64,000 nt of DNA from Lacisediminimonas profundi (GTDB lineage Bacteria > Pseudomonadota > Gammaproteobacteria > Burkholderiales > Burkholderiaceae_D): NCBI RefSeq assembly GCF_008831265.1, contig NZ_VTTH01000001.1:868001-932000 (forward strand). The letters run 5' to 3'. The translations under genes were made by a program, and so were the position numbers. The notes beneath the pieces were generated by a model that searched no databases, was not told the DNA's origin, and was given only the letters and a program-made list of their open reading frames with translations. Of this stretch, positions 8,252 through 19,200 are shown in pieces. Every line of letters starts with the position of its first letter. Position 1 is the stretch's first letter.

Positions 8252-9325
8252 GTGAAGACTCTTCCACCTCCGACAGAAGGTCTTGACCTTCTGACTTCTG
8301 CCGTGCTGCTGTTCGATGCCGACCAGCGCGTCTGCTATGCCAATCCCGCTGCAGAGAATTTGCTGGAGAGTTCGGCCAAGTCGCTCGCCGGCCATACGCT
8401 GGCGGAGTTGTTCGTCAACGGTGACGAACTGGTCACGATGTTCGAGCAGGCAGTGGCCCACCAGTTTGCCGACAAGCGGGTCGACATGATGCTGGAGCGC
8501 CCGGGGCGCGATCCGCTCCACGTGCATGTGGTGGTGGCCGCGCTCGACAGCCGCGAGCGGCCGGTGCTGATCGAGTTGCGCGAGAACGTGCAGCAGCTGA
8601 AGCTGGACCGCGAGGAACGGCTGCTGGACCAGAGCCAGGCCAACAAGGAACTGATCCGCAACCTGGCGCACGAAATCAAGAATCCGCTGGGCGGCATCCG
8701 TGGCGCCGCGCAGTTGCTGGAGCTCGAGCTGCCGGAGCGGCATCTCAAGGAGCTGCGTGAATACACGCAGGTCATCATCAAGGAAGCGGACCGCCTGCAG
8801 ACGCTGGTCGACCGGCTGCTCGCACCGCACCGGCATCCGCACATTGTCGGCGACGTCAACATCCATGAAGTGTTCGAGCGGGTGCGCAGCCTGATCCTGG
8901 CGGAATTTCCGAATGGATTGACGATACATCGCGATTACGACTTGTCGGTTCCGGAATTCAGGGGCGACAAGGAACAGTTGATCCAGGCGGTGTTGAATAT
9001 TGCCCACAATGCAGCGCAGGCGCTGTCCGAACGGATTGCCGCAGGCGATGCGTTGCTGATTTTCCAGACTCGTGTCGCGCGCCAGGTGACCATCGCAAAG
9101 GCCCGTTATCGGCTGGCATTAGACTTGCATATCATCGACAACGGACCGGGCATACCTACGGACATACAAGACCGCATCTTTTATCCGCTCGTATCGGGAC
9201 GGGATGGTGGCAGCGGTCTTGGACTTACGCTGGCGCAGACATTCGTGCAGCAGCATCTCGGAATGATCGAATGCGAGAGCCGCCCGGGCCACACTGATTT
9301 CCGGATACTGATACCGCTGCCATGA
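8252..9325 (+). CDS. glnL: Nitrogen regulation sensor kinase NtrB (NR-II)
   Basis: A ~357-residue soluble histidine kinase/phosphatase. An N-terminal PAS domain (about 8-110) is followed by the phospho-acceptor helix NLAHEIKNPLGG with His at residue 140. An ATPase domain follows, with N (NIAHNAAQAL), G1 (DNGPGI) and G2 (GRDGGSGLGL) boxes. It phosphorylates or dephosphorylates NtrC according to PII signalling. I prefer the GTG at 8252; an in-frame GTG at 8228 would lie inside the loop of the terminator hairpin. Neither has a good ribosome-binding site. It precedes ntrC by 101 bases. Confidence 0.92.
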   Translation: MKTLPPPTEGLDLLTSAVLLFDADQRVCYANPAAENLLESSAKSLAGHTLAELFVNGDELVTMFEQAVAHQFADKRVDMMLERPGRDPLHVHVVVAALDSRERPVLIELRENVQQLKLDREERLLDQSQANKELIRNLAHEIKNPLGGIRGAAQLLELELPERHLKELREYTQVIIKEADRLQTLVDRLLAPHRHPHIVGDVNIHEVFERVRSLILAEFPNGLTIHRDYDLSVPEFRGDKEQLIQAVLNIAHNAAQALSERIAAGDALLIFQTRVARQVTIAKARYRLALDLHIIDNGPGIPTDIQDRIFYPLVSGRDGGSGLGLTLAQTFVQQHLGMIECESRPGHTDFRILIPLP

Positions 9326-9426
9326 TTCGTTGGCCGCGTCATCGGTCCGGATGAATTTGGATTCTGCGGAGCTGGCTGCGTCAATCAAGGCGTCGCTGGC
9401 AAGCATGTGAAAGACACAGAAAATAT

Positions 9427-11010
<1,584 letters not shown>

Positions 11011-11049
11011 GGGCGCCTGATCGCCGGCGGCTTTGTCGGTCGGTCGCAC

Positions 11050-11090
11050 AAGCAGGGCCGGGCTCCTGGATCAGGAGGCCGGCCCTGCTT
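11050..11090 (+). terminator. Large inverted repeat after ntrC
   Basis: 19-base arms (AAGCAGGGCCGG and CCGGCCCTGCTT at the outer ends) pair with a single mismatch around a 3-base loop. No T-run follows, so it may act as a bidirectional stop or RNA stabiliser rather than a classic terminator. Confidence 0.6.
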
Positions 11091-11247
11091 GCATTTGAGG
11101 ACCGCTGGATGTCAGGTGGGCGGGGTCAGGGTCAGAGGTTTTTTTGAAAAAACGCCCGGCTGTGTTCTCATCATGTTCATGCGCGCTCCCGAGCCATCCC
11201 ATCCGGCGGATGTCCTGGCGCCTTCCAGACCTTGAAGGTGTGAACCC

Positions 11248-12420
11248 ATGAATTTCGAGCTGACCCCCGAACAGCAATCCATTTGCGATGCCGTCAAGGA
11301 TTTGTGCAATCGCTTCCCGGAGACCTACTGGCGCGAGCGTGATATTGACGGTGTCTTTCCGCACGACTTCTACAATGCGATGGGGCAGGCCGGCTGGCTT
11401 GGCCTGGCCATTCCGGAAGAGTATGGGGGCGCCGGCCTTGGCGTGCAGGAAGCGGCGGTGATGATGCAGACAGTGGCTGAATCGGGTGCCTGCCTGAGCG
11501 GCTGCTCCAGCATCCACATCAACATCTTCGGACTGATGCCCGTGGTGGTGTACGGTACCGAGGAGCAGAAGCGCCGCATGCTGCCACCCATGGCCAAAGG
11601 GCAGGTCAAGGCCTGCTTCGGCGTGACCGAACCGGATGCCGGCCTGAACACCACCCGCCTGAAGACGCGCGCAGTGCGCAAGGGCGATCGCTATGTGGTG
11701 CATGGCCAGAAGGTGTGGATTTCCACGGCGCAGGTGGCCGACAAGATATTGCTGCTGGCACGAACCACGCCAATCGAGGATCTGCCAGCCGGCAAGACCT
11801 CGGGCGGGCTCTCGCTCTTCTATACGGACCTGGATCGCAGCAAGGTCGATGTGCGCCTGATCGACAAGATGGGGCGCAAGTGCGTGGACTCCAACGAACT
11901 CTTCATAGACGGGCTGGAGATTCCGGTGGAAGACCGCATTGGCGAGGAAGGCCAGGGCTTCAAGTACATCCTGCACGGCATGAACCCGGAGCGTGTCCTG
12001 CTTGCCGCCGAGGCAGTGGGCATCGGGCGCGTCGCCCTGCAAAAAGCGGCCGCTTATGCCCGCGACCGGGTGGTGTTTGACCGCCCCATTGGCCAGAATC
12101 AGGCGATCCAGCACCCGCTGGCCGAGAACTGGGTGGAATTGCAGGCGGCACAACTGCTCGCGATGAAGGCTGCCTGGCTGTATGACAACGGGCGCGATTG
12201 CGGCGCGGAGGCCAATGCCGCCAAGTACTTCAGCGCCGAGGCCGGCTTTCGCGCTTGCGAGCGCGCGATCCTCACGCATGGGGGAATGGGCTATTCGAAG
12301 GAGTTTCATGTCGAGCGTTATCTGCGCGAGATCATGATCCTGCGCATCGCGCCAGTGAGCCGTGAGCTGATCCTCAGCCACATTGCCGAGCGTGTACTGG
12401 GGCTGCCCAAGTCCTATTGA
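11248..12420 (+). CDS. Acyl-CoA dehydrogenase
   Basis: A 390-residue flavoenzyme of the acyl-CoA dehydrogenase family, oxidising an acyl-CoA to the enoyl-CoA with electrons passed to ETF. The N-terminal helical domain (LTPEQQSICDAVKDL), the middle beta-domain signature (CFGVTEPDAGLNTTRLKTRA and VWISTA) and the C-terminal helical bundle with LTHGGMGYSKEFHVERYLRE are all present. The ribosome-binding site GAAGGTGTG is close to the ATG. No ETF, thiolase or CoA-ligase gene is adjacent, so chain-length and branched-chain preference cannot be told. It is convergent with prpR. Confidence 0.92.
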   Translation: MNFELTPEQQSICDAVKDLCNRFPETYWRERDIDGVFPHDFYNAMGQAGWLGLAIPEEYGGAGLGVQEAAVMMQTVAESGACLSGCSSIHINIFGLMPVVVYGTEEQKRRMLPPMAKGQVKACFGVTEPDAGLNTTRLKTRAVRKGDRYVVHGQKVWISTAQVADKILLLARTTPIEDLPAGKTSGGLSLFYTDLDRSKVDVRLIDKMGRKCVDSNELFIDGLEIPVEDRIGEEGQGFKYILHGMNPERVLLAAEAVGIGRVALQKAAAYARDRVVFDRPIGQNQAIQHPLAENWVELQAAQLLAMKAAWLYDNGRDCGAEANAAKYFSAEAGFRACERAILTHGGMGYSKEFHVERYLREIMILRIAPVSRELILSHIAERVLGLPKSY

Positions 12421-12527
12421 TCGAGCAGTTTGCGCTTAAAAAACGGAAGAGCGGCGCAACGAAGTTGTTCTTGCAGCTCGACCCGGCAGCCAGGTGCTTG
12501 GCCGGGTCCGGAGCCGAGGGCCCGTCC

Positions 12528-14162
12528 TCACCCCACCTTCCCACCCAGCCGCCGCCAAAGCGTGGTCCGGCTGATCCCGAGATGCCGCGCAACCGCATTC
12601 CGGTTACCCCCGTAATGCGCCATCAACTTCTGCAGGTCTTCGCCAGTCGCTTCCTCCTCGCGCCCTGGCTCCGGCCGGACATCTGCCAGCTCCGTTCCCA
12701 CGGCACCCTGCACCAGTTCCGGCGCCACCTTCAGCAAGAAGCCGGGCCCGAACGCCTGCAGCGGCGTCGCCGCCAGGAACAGCGCAGCACGCTGCATCAG
12801 GTTGCGCAGCTCGCGCACATTCCCCGGCCACGCATAAGCCTGCAACAGGCCGGCACAGGCGTCGATTTCCGCATGAAGGTTGGTACCCGGGCGGACCCCG
12901 AGGTCGGCCAGCGCATTCTTCAGGCACCACTCGGCCAGCGGGGCAATATCGGTGGGCCGATCGCGCAGGGCCGGCAGCGCCAGCCGCAATACCGACAGCC
13001 GATAGAACAGGTCGGCACGGAAGCTGCCGTCGCGCACCCGCTGCTCCAGGTCGCAGTGCGTCGCGCTGATGATGCGTGCGTTGACCGGGATCGGCCGCGT
13101 GCCGCCGACCCGCATCACTTCCCGCTCTTCCAGCACCCGCAGCAGCCGCGTTTGCAATGCCAGCGGCATCTCGCCGATCTCGTCCAGGAACAGCGTGCCG
13201 CCATGCGCCGCCTCGAACAGTCCGGCATGCCCGCCGCGGCGCGAGCCAGTGAACGCGCCTTCCTCGTAGCCGAACAGTTCCGACTCCAGCAGCGATTCCG
13301 CAATCGCGCCGCAATTGACTGCGACGAAAGGCTTGCCGATCCGCTGCGCGATGGCGCTCTCGCGGTGGATCGCCTGTGCCACCAGTTCCTTGCCGGTGCC
13401 GGTTTCGCCATGGATCAGCACCGTTGCCGGCGACCTGGCGTACAGCACGATCGACTGGCGCAACGCCTGCATCGCCGGCGATTCGCCACGCAGGTCGTTC
13501 AGCCCGTGCCGGGCCCGCAAATGCTCGGCAACCGGATGGCTGCGCTGCCGTGCCGCCTGCAAGTGCGCGAAGCGGGCCAGTTCCAGCGCATCCTCGAAGG
13601 CTTGCCGGATCGACGCTGACGAGTACACGAAGACGCCGGTCAGTCCCGCTTCCTCCACCAGGTCCGTGACCAGGCCGGCGCCGACAATGGCTTTCACGCC
13701 CGCTGCCTTCAGTTCGCTGATCTGGGCTCGCGCATCTTCCGCGGTGGCGTAGGTGCGCTGCAGGATCGGCAGGCCGAACGTGGCCTGGAATTCAGCCAGC
13801 TCGGGCAGGCTTTCCTGATAGGTAACGATGCCGATTTTCGGTGAAATGCGGCGTGCCCGCGCCAGAGCCTGCAGGTAATCGAAGCCGCTTGCCTTGGCCA
13901 CGATCACCGGTACCGAGAGCCGGGCCTTGAGCCAGGCGCCATTGGAGCCGGCGGCGATCACGGCGTCGCAGCGCTCGGTCTCGAGACGCTCGCGTATGTG
14001 ACGAACGGCCTCGTCGAAGCCGAGACTGATCGGCTCGATCACAGCCTGATCGTCGAATTCGACCGTAATGTCGCGGAACAGGTCGGACAGGCGCGAAATC
14101 GACACGGTCCAGATGACCGGCTTGTCGGCGTTATCGCGGGTAGCAGGGGTGGGGCGGGCCAT
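12528..14162 (-). CDS. prpR: Propionate catabolism sigma-54 activator PrpR
   Basis: A 544-residue activator. The N-terminal ~190 residues match the PrpR_N sensory domain (binds 2-methylcitrate in characterised members). The AAA+ domain of about 220-450 has Walker A GETGTGKE, the contact loop as GAFTGS rather than GAFTGA, Walker [11 protein letters not shown] and the arginine-finger region [12 protein letters not shown] Fis-type HTH ends the protein ([20 protein letters not shown]). It is divergent from prpB, whose promoter is of the sigma-54 class, so it should activate the operon. The ATG overlaps a TGTTTCA element, consistent with autoregulation. Confidence 0.94.
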   Translation of the reverse strand: MARPTPATRDNADKPVIWTVSISRLSDLFRDITVEFDDQAVIEPISLGFDEAVRHIRERLETERCDAVIAAGSNGAWLKARLSVPVIVAKASGFDYLQALARARRISPKIGIVTYQESLPELAEFQATFGLPILQRTYATAEDARAQISELKAAGVKAIVGAGLVTDLVEEAGLTGVFVYSSASIRQAFEDALELARFAHLQAARQRSHPVAEHLRARHGLNDLRGESPAMQALRQSIVLYARSPATVLIHGETGTGKELVAQAIHRESAIAQRIGKPFVAVNCGAIAESLLESELFGYEEGAFTGSRRGGHAGLFEAAHGGTLFLDEIGEMPLALQTRLLRVLEEREVMRVGGTRPIPVNARIISATHCDLEQRVRDGSFRADLFYRLSVLRLALPALRDRPTDIAPLAEWCLKNALADLGVRPGTNLHAEIDACAGLLQAYAWPGNVRELRNLMQRAALFLAATPLQAFGPGFLLKVAPELVQGAVGTELADVRPEPGREEEATGEDLQKLMAHYGGNRNAVARHLGISRTTLWRRLGGKVG

Positions 14163-14210
14163 GTTTCAAGTGCTCGTTTCAATGTTTCAAATAACGGTTC
14201 AATTGAAACA
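14162..14210. promoter_or_regulatory. Phased TGTTTCA/TGAAACA elements (candidate PrpR sites)
   Basis: TGTTTCA occurs at 14162-14168 and 14183-14189 and its complement TGAAACA at 14204-14210, each start exactly 21 bp apart (two helical turns). An extra GTTTCAA lies at 14176-14182 and another TGAAACA at 14307-14313. The layout fits an upstream activator site for the divergent prp promoters; that PrpR is the protein bound is inferred. Confidence 0.6.
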
Positions 14211-14330
14211 CAAATCGGCGTCGTGGAACAGGGGGTCTTTGCGTGGCAAGAGTGACAATGAATCGTCAACTGCCTGATTTCACTGGCGTTTTTTCTTGCG
14301 GCAGGATGAAACATCGGTCGTCGCGGCACA

Positions 14331-14345
14331 TGGCACAGCGCTTGC
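14331..14345 (+). promoter_or_regulatory. Sigma-54 promoter of prpB
   Basis: TGGCACAGCGCTTGC matches the consensus TGGCAC-N5-TTGC exactly, with the GG-N10-GC spacing. Transcription should start near 14357, about 37 bases before prpB. Confidence 0.9.
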
Positions 14346-14393
14346 GAAAGAGAGCCCGATTTTCTACAAAAACTGTCTATCTCAGGTGAAACC

Positions 14394-15284
14394 ATGACGC
14401 TTCGTTCTGCCGGCGCTGCCTTGCGCCAGGCGCTAAAGGAAGAATCCCCGCTGCAAGTTGTCGGGGCAATCAATGCCAACCATGCACTGCTGGCCAAACG
14501 TGCCGGCTTCCGCGCCATCTACCTGTCCGGCGGCGGCGTTGCAGCGGGTTCGCTCGGCCTGCCGGATCTTGGCATCTCCAATCTGGACGACGTGCTGACC
14601 GACGTGCGCCGCATCACCGATGTGTGCGACCTGCCGCTGCTGGTGGATTGCGACACCGGTTTCGGTTCGTCGGCCTTCAATGTCGCGCGCACCGTGAAGT
14701 CGATGATCAAGTTCGGCGCCGGCGGCCTGCATATCGAAGACCAGGTCGGCGCCAAGCGCTGCGGTCATCGTCCCGGCAAGGAAATCGTCAGCAGCCAGGA
14801 GATGGTCGATCGCGTCAAGGCCGCAGTCGATGCCCGCACCGATCCCGATTTCGTCATCATGGCGCGCACCGACGCGCTCGCTGTCGAAGGCCTGAATGCG
14901 GCGATCGATCGCGCGCTGGCCTGCGTGGAAGCCGGCGCTGACATGATTTTCCCGGAAGCCATCACCGAGCTGTCGATGTACAAGCAATTTGCTGACGCGG
15001 TGAAGGTGCCCATCCTCGCCAACATCACTGAATTCGGCGCGACGCCGCTGTTCACCGTCGACGAACTGCGCAGCGCCGATGTCGGCATGGTGCTGTATCC
15101 GCTGTCCGCTTTCCGGGCAATGAACAAGGCCGCGGAAAACGTCTACACGTCGCTGCGCCGCGACGGCACGCAAAAGAACGTGGTTGACACCATGCAGACG
15201 CGCATGGAGCTGTACGACCGCATCAACTATCACGATTTCGAGCAGAAGCTGGATGCGCTCTTTGCCCAGCAGAAGTCCAAATAA
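14394..15284 (+). CDS. prpB: 2-methylisocitrate lyase
   Basis: A 296-residue enzyme of the isocitrate lyase/PEP mutase superfamily, splitting 2-methylisocitrate into pyruvate and succinate as the last step of the methylcitrate cycle. The active-site signature KRCGH is present with the catalytic cysteine at residue 123, along with the metal-binding DCDTGFG segment and [11 protein letters not shown]. Ribosome-binding sequence AGGTGAAACC precedes the ATG. It is the first gene of the five-gene operon, behind a sigma-54 promoter, with 17 bases to prpC. Confidence 0.96.
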   Translation: MTLRSAGAALRQALKEESPLQVVGAINANHALLAKRAGFRAIYLSGGGVAAGSLGLPDLGISNLDDVLTDVRRITDVCDLPLLVDCDTGFGSSAFNVARTVKSMIKFGAGGLHIEDQVGAKRCGHRPGKEIVSSQEMVDRVKAAVDARTDPDFVIMARTDALAVEGLNAAIDRALACVEAGADMIFPEAITELSMYKQFADAVKVPILANITEFGATPLFTVDELRSADVGMVLYPLSAFRAMNKAAENVYTSLRRDGTQKNVVDTMQTRMELYDRINYHDFEQKLDALFAQQKSK

Positions 15285-15301
15285 GCACAGGAAACCAGAT
15301 C

Positions 15302-16459
15302 ATGAGTGAACAGAAACAGGCCCCCGCATTCAAGCCCAAGAAATCCGTCGCGCTGTCCGGCGTCGCTGCCGGCAATACTGCCCTGTGCACCGTCGGCAAG
15401 ACCGGCAATGACTTGCACTATCGCGGCTACGACATCCTGGATGTCGCCGACACCTGCGAATTCGAAGAGATCGCCTACCTGCTGGTGCACGGCAAGCTGC
15501 CGACCTCGGCGGAACTGAAAGCGTACAAGGCCAAGCTGAAGGCGCTGCGCGGCCTGCCGGCGAGCGTGAAGGCTGTGCTGGAATGCCTGCCGGCATCGGC
15601 GCATCCGATGGATGTGATGCGCAGCGGCGTGTCGGCACTGGGTTGCGTGCTGCCGGAGAAGGATGACCACAATACCCCGGGTGCGCGCGACATCGCCGAC
15701 CGCCTGATGGCCTCGCTCGGTTCGATGCTGCTGTACTGGTACCACTACAGCCACAACGGCAAGCGCATCGAGGTCGAGACCGACGACGACTCGATCGGCG
15801 CGCATTTCCTGCACCTGCTGCACGGCGAGAAGCCAGGCAAGCTGTGGGAAAAAGCCATGCACACTTCGCTGATCCTGTACGCGGAGCACGAGTTCAACGC
15901 ATCGACCTTTGCCGCCCGCGTTGTCGCCGGCACCGGTTCCGACATCCACTCGGCGATCACCGGCGCCATCGGCGCGCTGCGCGGTCCCAAGCATGGCGGC
16001 GCCAATGAAGTTGCGTTCGAAATCCAGAAGCGCTATGACAATCCGGATGAAGCCGAAGCCGACGTCCGCCGCCGCGTCGAGAACAAGGAAGTCGTGATCG
16101 GTTTCGGACATCCGGTCTACACCGTTTCCGATCCGCGCAACAAGGTCATCAAGGAAGTTGCCCGCACGCTCTCCAAGGATGCCGGTTCGATGAAGATGTT
16201 CGACATCGCCGACCGCCTGGAAAGCGTGATGTGGGACGCCAAGAAAATGTTCCCGAACCTGGACTGGTTCTCGGCTGTCTCCTATCACATGATGGGCGTG
16301 CCGACGGCGATGTTCACACCCCTGTTCGTGATCGCGCGCACTTCCGGCTGGGCCGCGCACATCATCGAGCAGCGCATCGACAACAAGATCATTCGTCCGA
16401 GCGCGAACTATGTGGGGCCGGAAGACCTCAAATTCGTGCCGATCAAGAACCGCAAGTAA
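15302..16459 (+). CDS. prpC: 2-methylcitrate synthase
   Basis: A 385-residue citrate-synthase-fold enzyme joining propionyl-CoA and oxaloacetate. Recognisable are the LHYRGYDI start of the domain, the active-site histidine region GPKHGGANE, and [15 protein letters not shown]. The short N-terminus and length of about 385 are typical of 2-methylcitrate synthases rather than the longer hexameric citrate synthases, and the operon position confirms the role. It is followed by a 31-base gap composed of three degenerate copies of an 11-base sequence (CACCTTCAAAG-like) before acnD. Confidence 0.95.
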   Translation: MSEQKQAPAFKPKKSVALSGVAAGNTALCTVGKTGNDLHYRGYDILDVADTCEFEEIAYLLVHGKLPTSAELKAYKAKLKALRGLPASVKAVLECLPASAHPMDVMRSGVSALGCVLPEKDDHNTPGARDIADRLMASLGSMLLYWYHYSHNGKRIEVETDDDSIGAHFLHLLHGEKPGKLWEKAMHTSLILYAEHEFNASTFAARVVAGTGSDIHSAITGAIGALRGPKHGGANEVAFEIQKRYDNPDEAEADVRRRVENKEVVIGFGHPVYTVSDPRNKVIKEVARTLSKDAGSMKMFDIADRLESVMWDAKKMFPNLDWFSAVSYHMMGVPTAMFTPLFVIARTSGWAAHIIEQRIDNKIIRPSANYVGPEDLKFVPIKNRK

Positions 16460-16490
16460 AGCACCTTCAAAGCCCCTTCAAAGCACCTTC

Positions 16491-19085
16491 ATGAATACTG
16501 CACACCGCAAACCCTTGCCCGGCACCACGCTCGATTTTTTCGATGCGCGCGCCGCAGTCGATGCGATCGAGCCCGGCGCCTGGGACAAGCTGCCCTACAC
16601 CTCGCGCGTGCTGGCCGAGAACCTGGTGCGCCGCTGTGATCCGGCGACGCTGGCTGCATCGCTTTCGCAACTGATCGAACGCAAGCAGGACCTGGATTTT
16701 CCGTGGTTTCCGGCGCGGGTGGTCTGTCACGACATCCTTGGCCAGACAGCGCTGGTCGACCTGGCCGGCTTGCGCGACGCCATCGCCTCGCAGGGTGGCG
16801 ACCCGTCCCTGGTCAACCCGGTGGTGCCGACCCAGCTGGTGGTGGACCACTCCCTGGCGGTGGAGTGCGGTGGCTTCGACCCCGATGCCTTTACCCGCAA
16901 CCGGGCCATCGAAGACCGCCGCAACGAAGACCGTTTCCATTTCATCGACTGGACCAAAAAAGCGTTCAGGAACGTTGATGTGATCCCCCCGGGCAACGGC
17001 ATCCTGCACCAGATCAACCTGGAGCGCATGAGTCCCGTGGTGCAGGTGAGCGACGGCGTGGCCTATCCGGATACCCTGGTCGGCACCGACAGCCACACCC
17101 CGATGGTGGATGCGCTGGGCGTGATCGCCGTTGGTGTGGGTGGCCTGGAAGCGGAAACCGTGATGCTGGGCCGCGCCTCCTGGATGCGCTTGCCGGACAT
17201 CATCGGCGTGCACTTGAGTGGCCGGGCCCAGCCCGGCATCACTGCCACCGACATCGTGCTGGCGCTGACCGAATTCCTGCGCAAGCACAAGGTGGTGTCG
17301 GCCTATCTCGAGTTCTTTGGTGAAGGCGCCAGCAGCCTGACGCTGGGCGACCGCGCGACGATTTCCAACATGGCGCCGGAGTTCGGGGCCACGGCAGCGA
17401 TGTTCTACATCGACGAGCAGACCATCAAGTACCTGAAGCTCACCGGCCGCGATGACGAGCTGGTCAAGCTGGTGGAAACCTATGCCCGGCACACCGGCCT
17501 GTGGGCCGACAGCCTGAAGAGCGCCGAATACGAACGCGTGCTGAAGTTCGACCTGTCCTCGGTGGTGCGCAACATTGCCGGACCGAGCAATCCGCACAAC
17601 CGGGTTCCGACTTCCGAACTGGCTGCGCGCGGCATTGCCGGCAAGGTGGAAAACGAGCCGGGCCTGATGCCGGACGGCGCCGTGATCATCGCGGCAATCA
17701 CCAGCTGCACCAACACCAACAACCCGCGCAACATGATTGCGGCCGGCCTGCTGGCGCGCAATGCCAATCAGCGCGGCCTGACCCGCAAGCCGTGGGTGAA
17801 AAGCTCGCTGGCACCGGGTTCGAAGACCGTTGCCCTGTACCTGGAAGAAGCCGGCTTGCTGACGGACCTTGAGAAGCTGGGCTTTGGCGTGGTCGCATTT
17901 GCCTGCACTACCTGCAACGGCATGTCCGGTGCGCTCGACCCGGTGATCCAGAAGGAAATCGTGGATCGCGACCTGTACGCCACTGCCGTGCTCTCCGGCA
18001 ACCGCAACTTCGACGGCCGCATCCACCCTTATGCCAAGCAGGCCTTCCTGGCTTCGCCGCCGCTGGTGGTGGCGTATGCGATCGCCGGCACCATCCGTTT
18101 CGACATCGAGAAAGACGTGCTCGGCATCGATGCCAATGGCAAGCCGGTCACGCTGAAGGACATCTGGCCGTCGGACGAGGAAATCGACGCGATCGTCGCC
18201 GAAAGCGTCAAGCCGGAGCAGTTCCGCAAGGTGTACATCCCGATGTTCGCCGCGCAGCAGGACAAGGGTGAGCAGGTGAGCCCACTTTACGACTGGCGCC
18301 CGAAGAGCACCTACATCCGCCGTCCGCCTTACTGGGAGGGAGCGCTGGCAGGTGCGCGCACGCTCAAGGGCATGCGTCCGCTGGCGGTGCTGGGCGACAA
18401 CATCACTACCGACCACCTGTCGCCGTCCAATGCCATCATGCTCAACAGCGCAGCCGGCGAATACCTGGAAAAGATGGGCTTGCCCGAGGAGGACTTCAAC
18501 TCCTACGCGACCCATCGCGGCGACCACCTGACCGCGCAGCGCGCCACCTTCGCCAATCCGACGCTGAAAAACGAAATGGTGCTGGAACACGGCAAGGTCA
18601 AGCCTGGCTCGCTGGCCCGCATCGAGCCGGAGGGCAAGGTGACCCGCATGTGGGAAGCGATCGAAACCTACATGGAGCGCAAGCAGCCGCTGATCGTGGT
18701 TGCCGGCGCCGACTATGGACAGGGCTCTTCGCGTGACTGGGCCGCCAAGGGCGTACGCCTGGCCGGCGTGGAAGCCATCGTCGCCGAGGGCTTCGAACGC
18801 ATCCACCGTACCAACCTGGTCGGCATGGGCGTGCTGCCACTGGAGTTCAAGCCAGGTGTCAACCGCAAGACGCTGCACATTGACGGCACCGAAACGTACG
18901 ACGTGGTGGGCGAACGCACGCCGCGCACCACGCTGACCCTGGTAATCACGCGCAAGAACGGCGAACGGGTGGAAGTGCCGGTGACCTGCCGCCTCGATAC
19001 CGCGGAAGAAGTGGCGATCTACGAGGCAGGCGGCGTGCTGCAGCGCTTCGCCCAGGACTTCCTGGAATCGTCCAAGGCTGCTTGA
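16491..19085 (+). CDS. acnD: Fe/S-dependent 2-methylcitrate dehydratase AcnD
   Basis: An 864-residue aconitase-superfamily protein. The three cluster-binding cysteines are C406 (TSCTNTNNPRN), C472 and C475 (CTTCNGMSG). The swivel domain carries the YGQGSSRDWAAKG substrate-binding loop. With PrpF it replaces PrpD: AcnD dehydrates 2-methylcitrate to a 2-methylaconitate isomer that PrpF converts. I chose the ATG at 16491 (MNTAHRK); the upstream in-frame start lies inside prpC. The oxygen-labile cluster is a family property. A hairpin at 19094-19124 separates it from prpF. Confidence 0.95.
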   Translation: MNTAHRKPLPGTTLDFFDARAAVDAIEPGAWDKLPYTSRVLAENLVRRCDPATLAASLSQLIERKQDLDFPWFPARVVCHDILGQTALVDLAGLRDAIASQGGDPSLVNPVVPTQLVVDHSLAVECGGFDPDAFTRNRAIEDRRNEDRFHFIDWTKKAFRNVDVIPPGNGILHQINLERMSPVVQVSDGVAYPDTLVGTDSHTPMVDALGVIAVGVGGLEAETVMLGRASWMRLPDIIGVHLSGRAQPGITATDIVLALTEFLRKHKVVSAYLEFFGEGASSLTLGDRATISNMAPEFGATAAMFYIDEQTIKYLKLTGRDDELVKLVETYARHTGLWADSLKSAEYERVLKFDLSSVVRNIAGPSNPHNRVPTSELAARGIAGKVENEPGLMPDGAVIIAAITSCTNTNNPRNMIAAGLLARNANQRGLTRKPWVKSSLAPGSKTVALYLEEAGLLTDLEKLGFGVVAFACTTCNGMSGALDPVIQKEIVDRDLYATAVLSGNRNFDGRIHPYAKQAFLASPPLVVAYAIAGTIRFDIEKDVLGIDANGKPVTLKDIWPSDEEIDAIVAESVKPEQFRKVYIPMFAAQQDKGEQVSPLYDWRPKSTYIRRPPYWEGALAGARTLKGMRPLAVLGDNITTDHLSPSNAIMLNSAAGEYLEKMGLPEEDFNSYATHRGDHLTAQRATFANPTLKNEMVLEHGKVKPGSLARIEPEGKVTRMWEAIETYMERKQPLIVVAGADYGQGSSRDWAAKGVRLAGVEAIVAEGFERIHRTNLVGMGVLPLEFKPGVNRKTLHIDGTETYDVVGERTPRTTLTLVITRKNGERVEVPVTCRLDTAEEVAIYEAGGVLQRFAQDFLESSKAA

Positions 19086-19093
19086 AGCTGAAC

Positions 19094-19124
19094 GCCGCCC
19101 TCCTTGTTCATCAAGGGGGGAGGC
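19094..19124 (+). repeat. Intercistronic GC hairpin between acnD and prpF
   Basis: The arms GCCGCCCTCCTTG and CAAGGGGGGAGGC pair over 13 positions, with one mismatch and one G-T pair, around a 5-base loop. Only ATTTGTT follows. It could stabilise the upstream message or lower prpF-prpE expression. The C-run/G-run core resembles the palindromes at 1555 and 58884. Confidence 0.6.
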
Positions 19125-19200
19125 ATTTGTTCCGAGCCGCTTTCGATTCCGCATTCGTTTCAGTTCTCGTTTCCGTTTCCGTTTTCAGGTAATCATCTCC

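Noticed and set aside
12417-13619. 400-codon plus-strand frame across prpR
   Set aside because: Antisense to the AAA+ and HTH domains of PrpR.
16467-19154. 895-codon open frame on the minus strand across acnD
   Set aside because: It is antisense to a clear aconitase-family gene; high GC removes stops from the opposite strand, and the protein looks like His/Arg/Val-rich noise with no domain.
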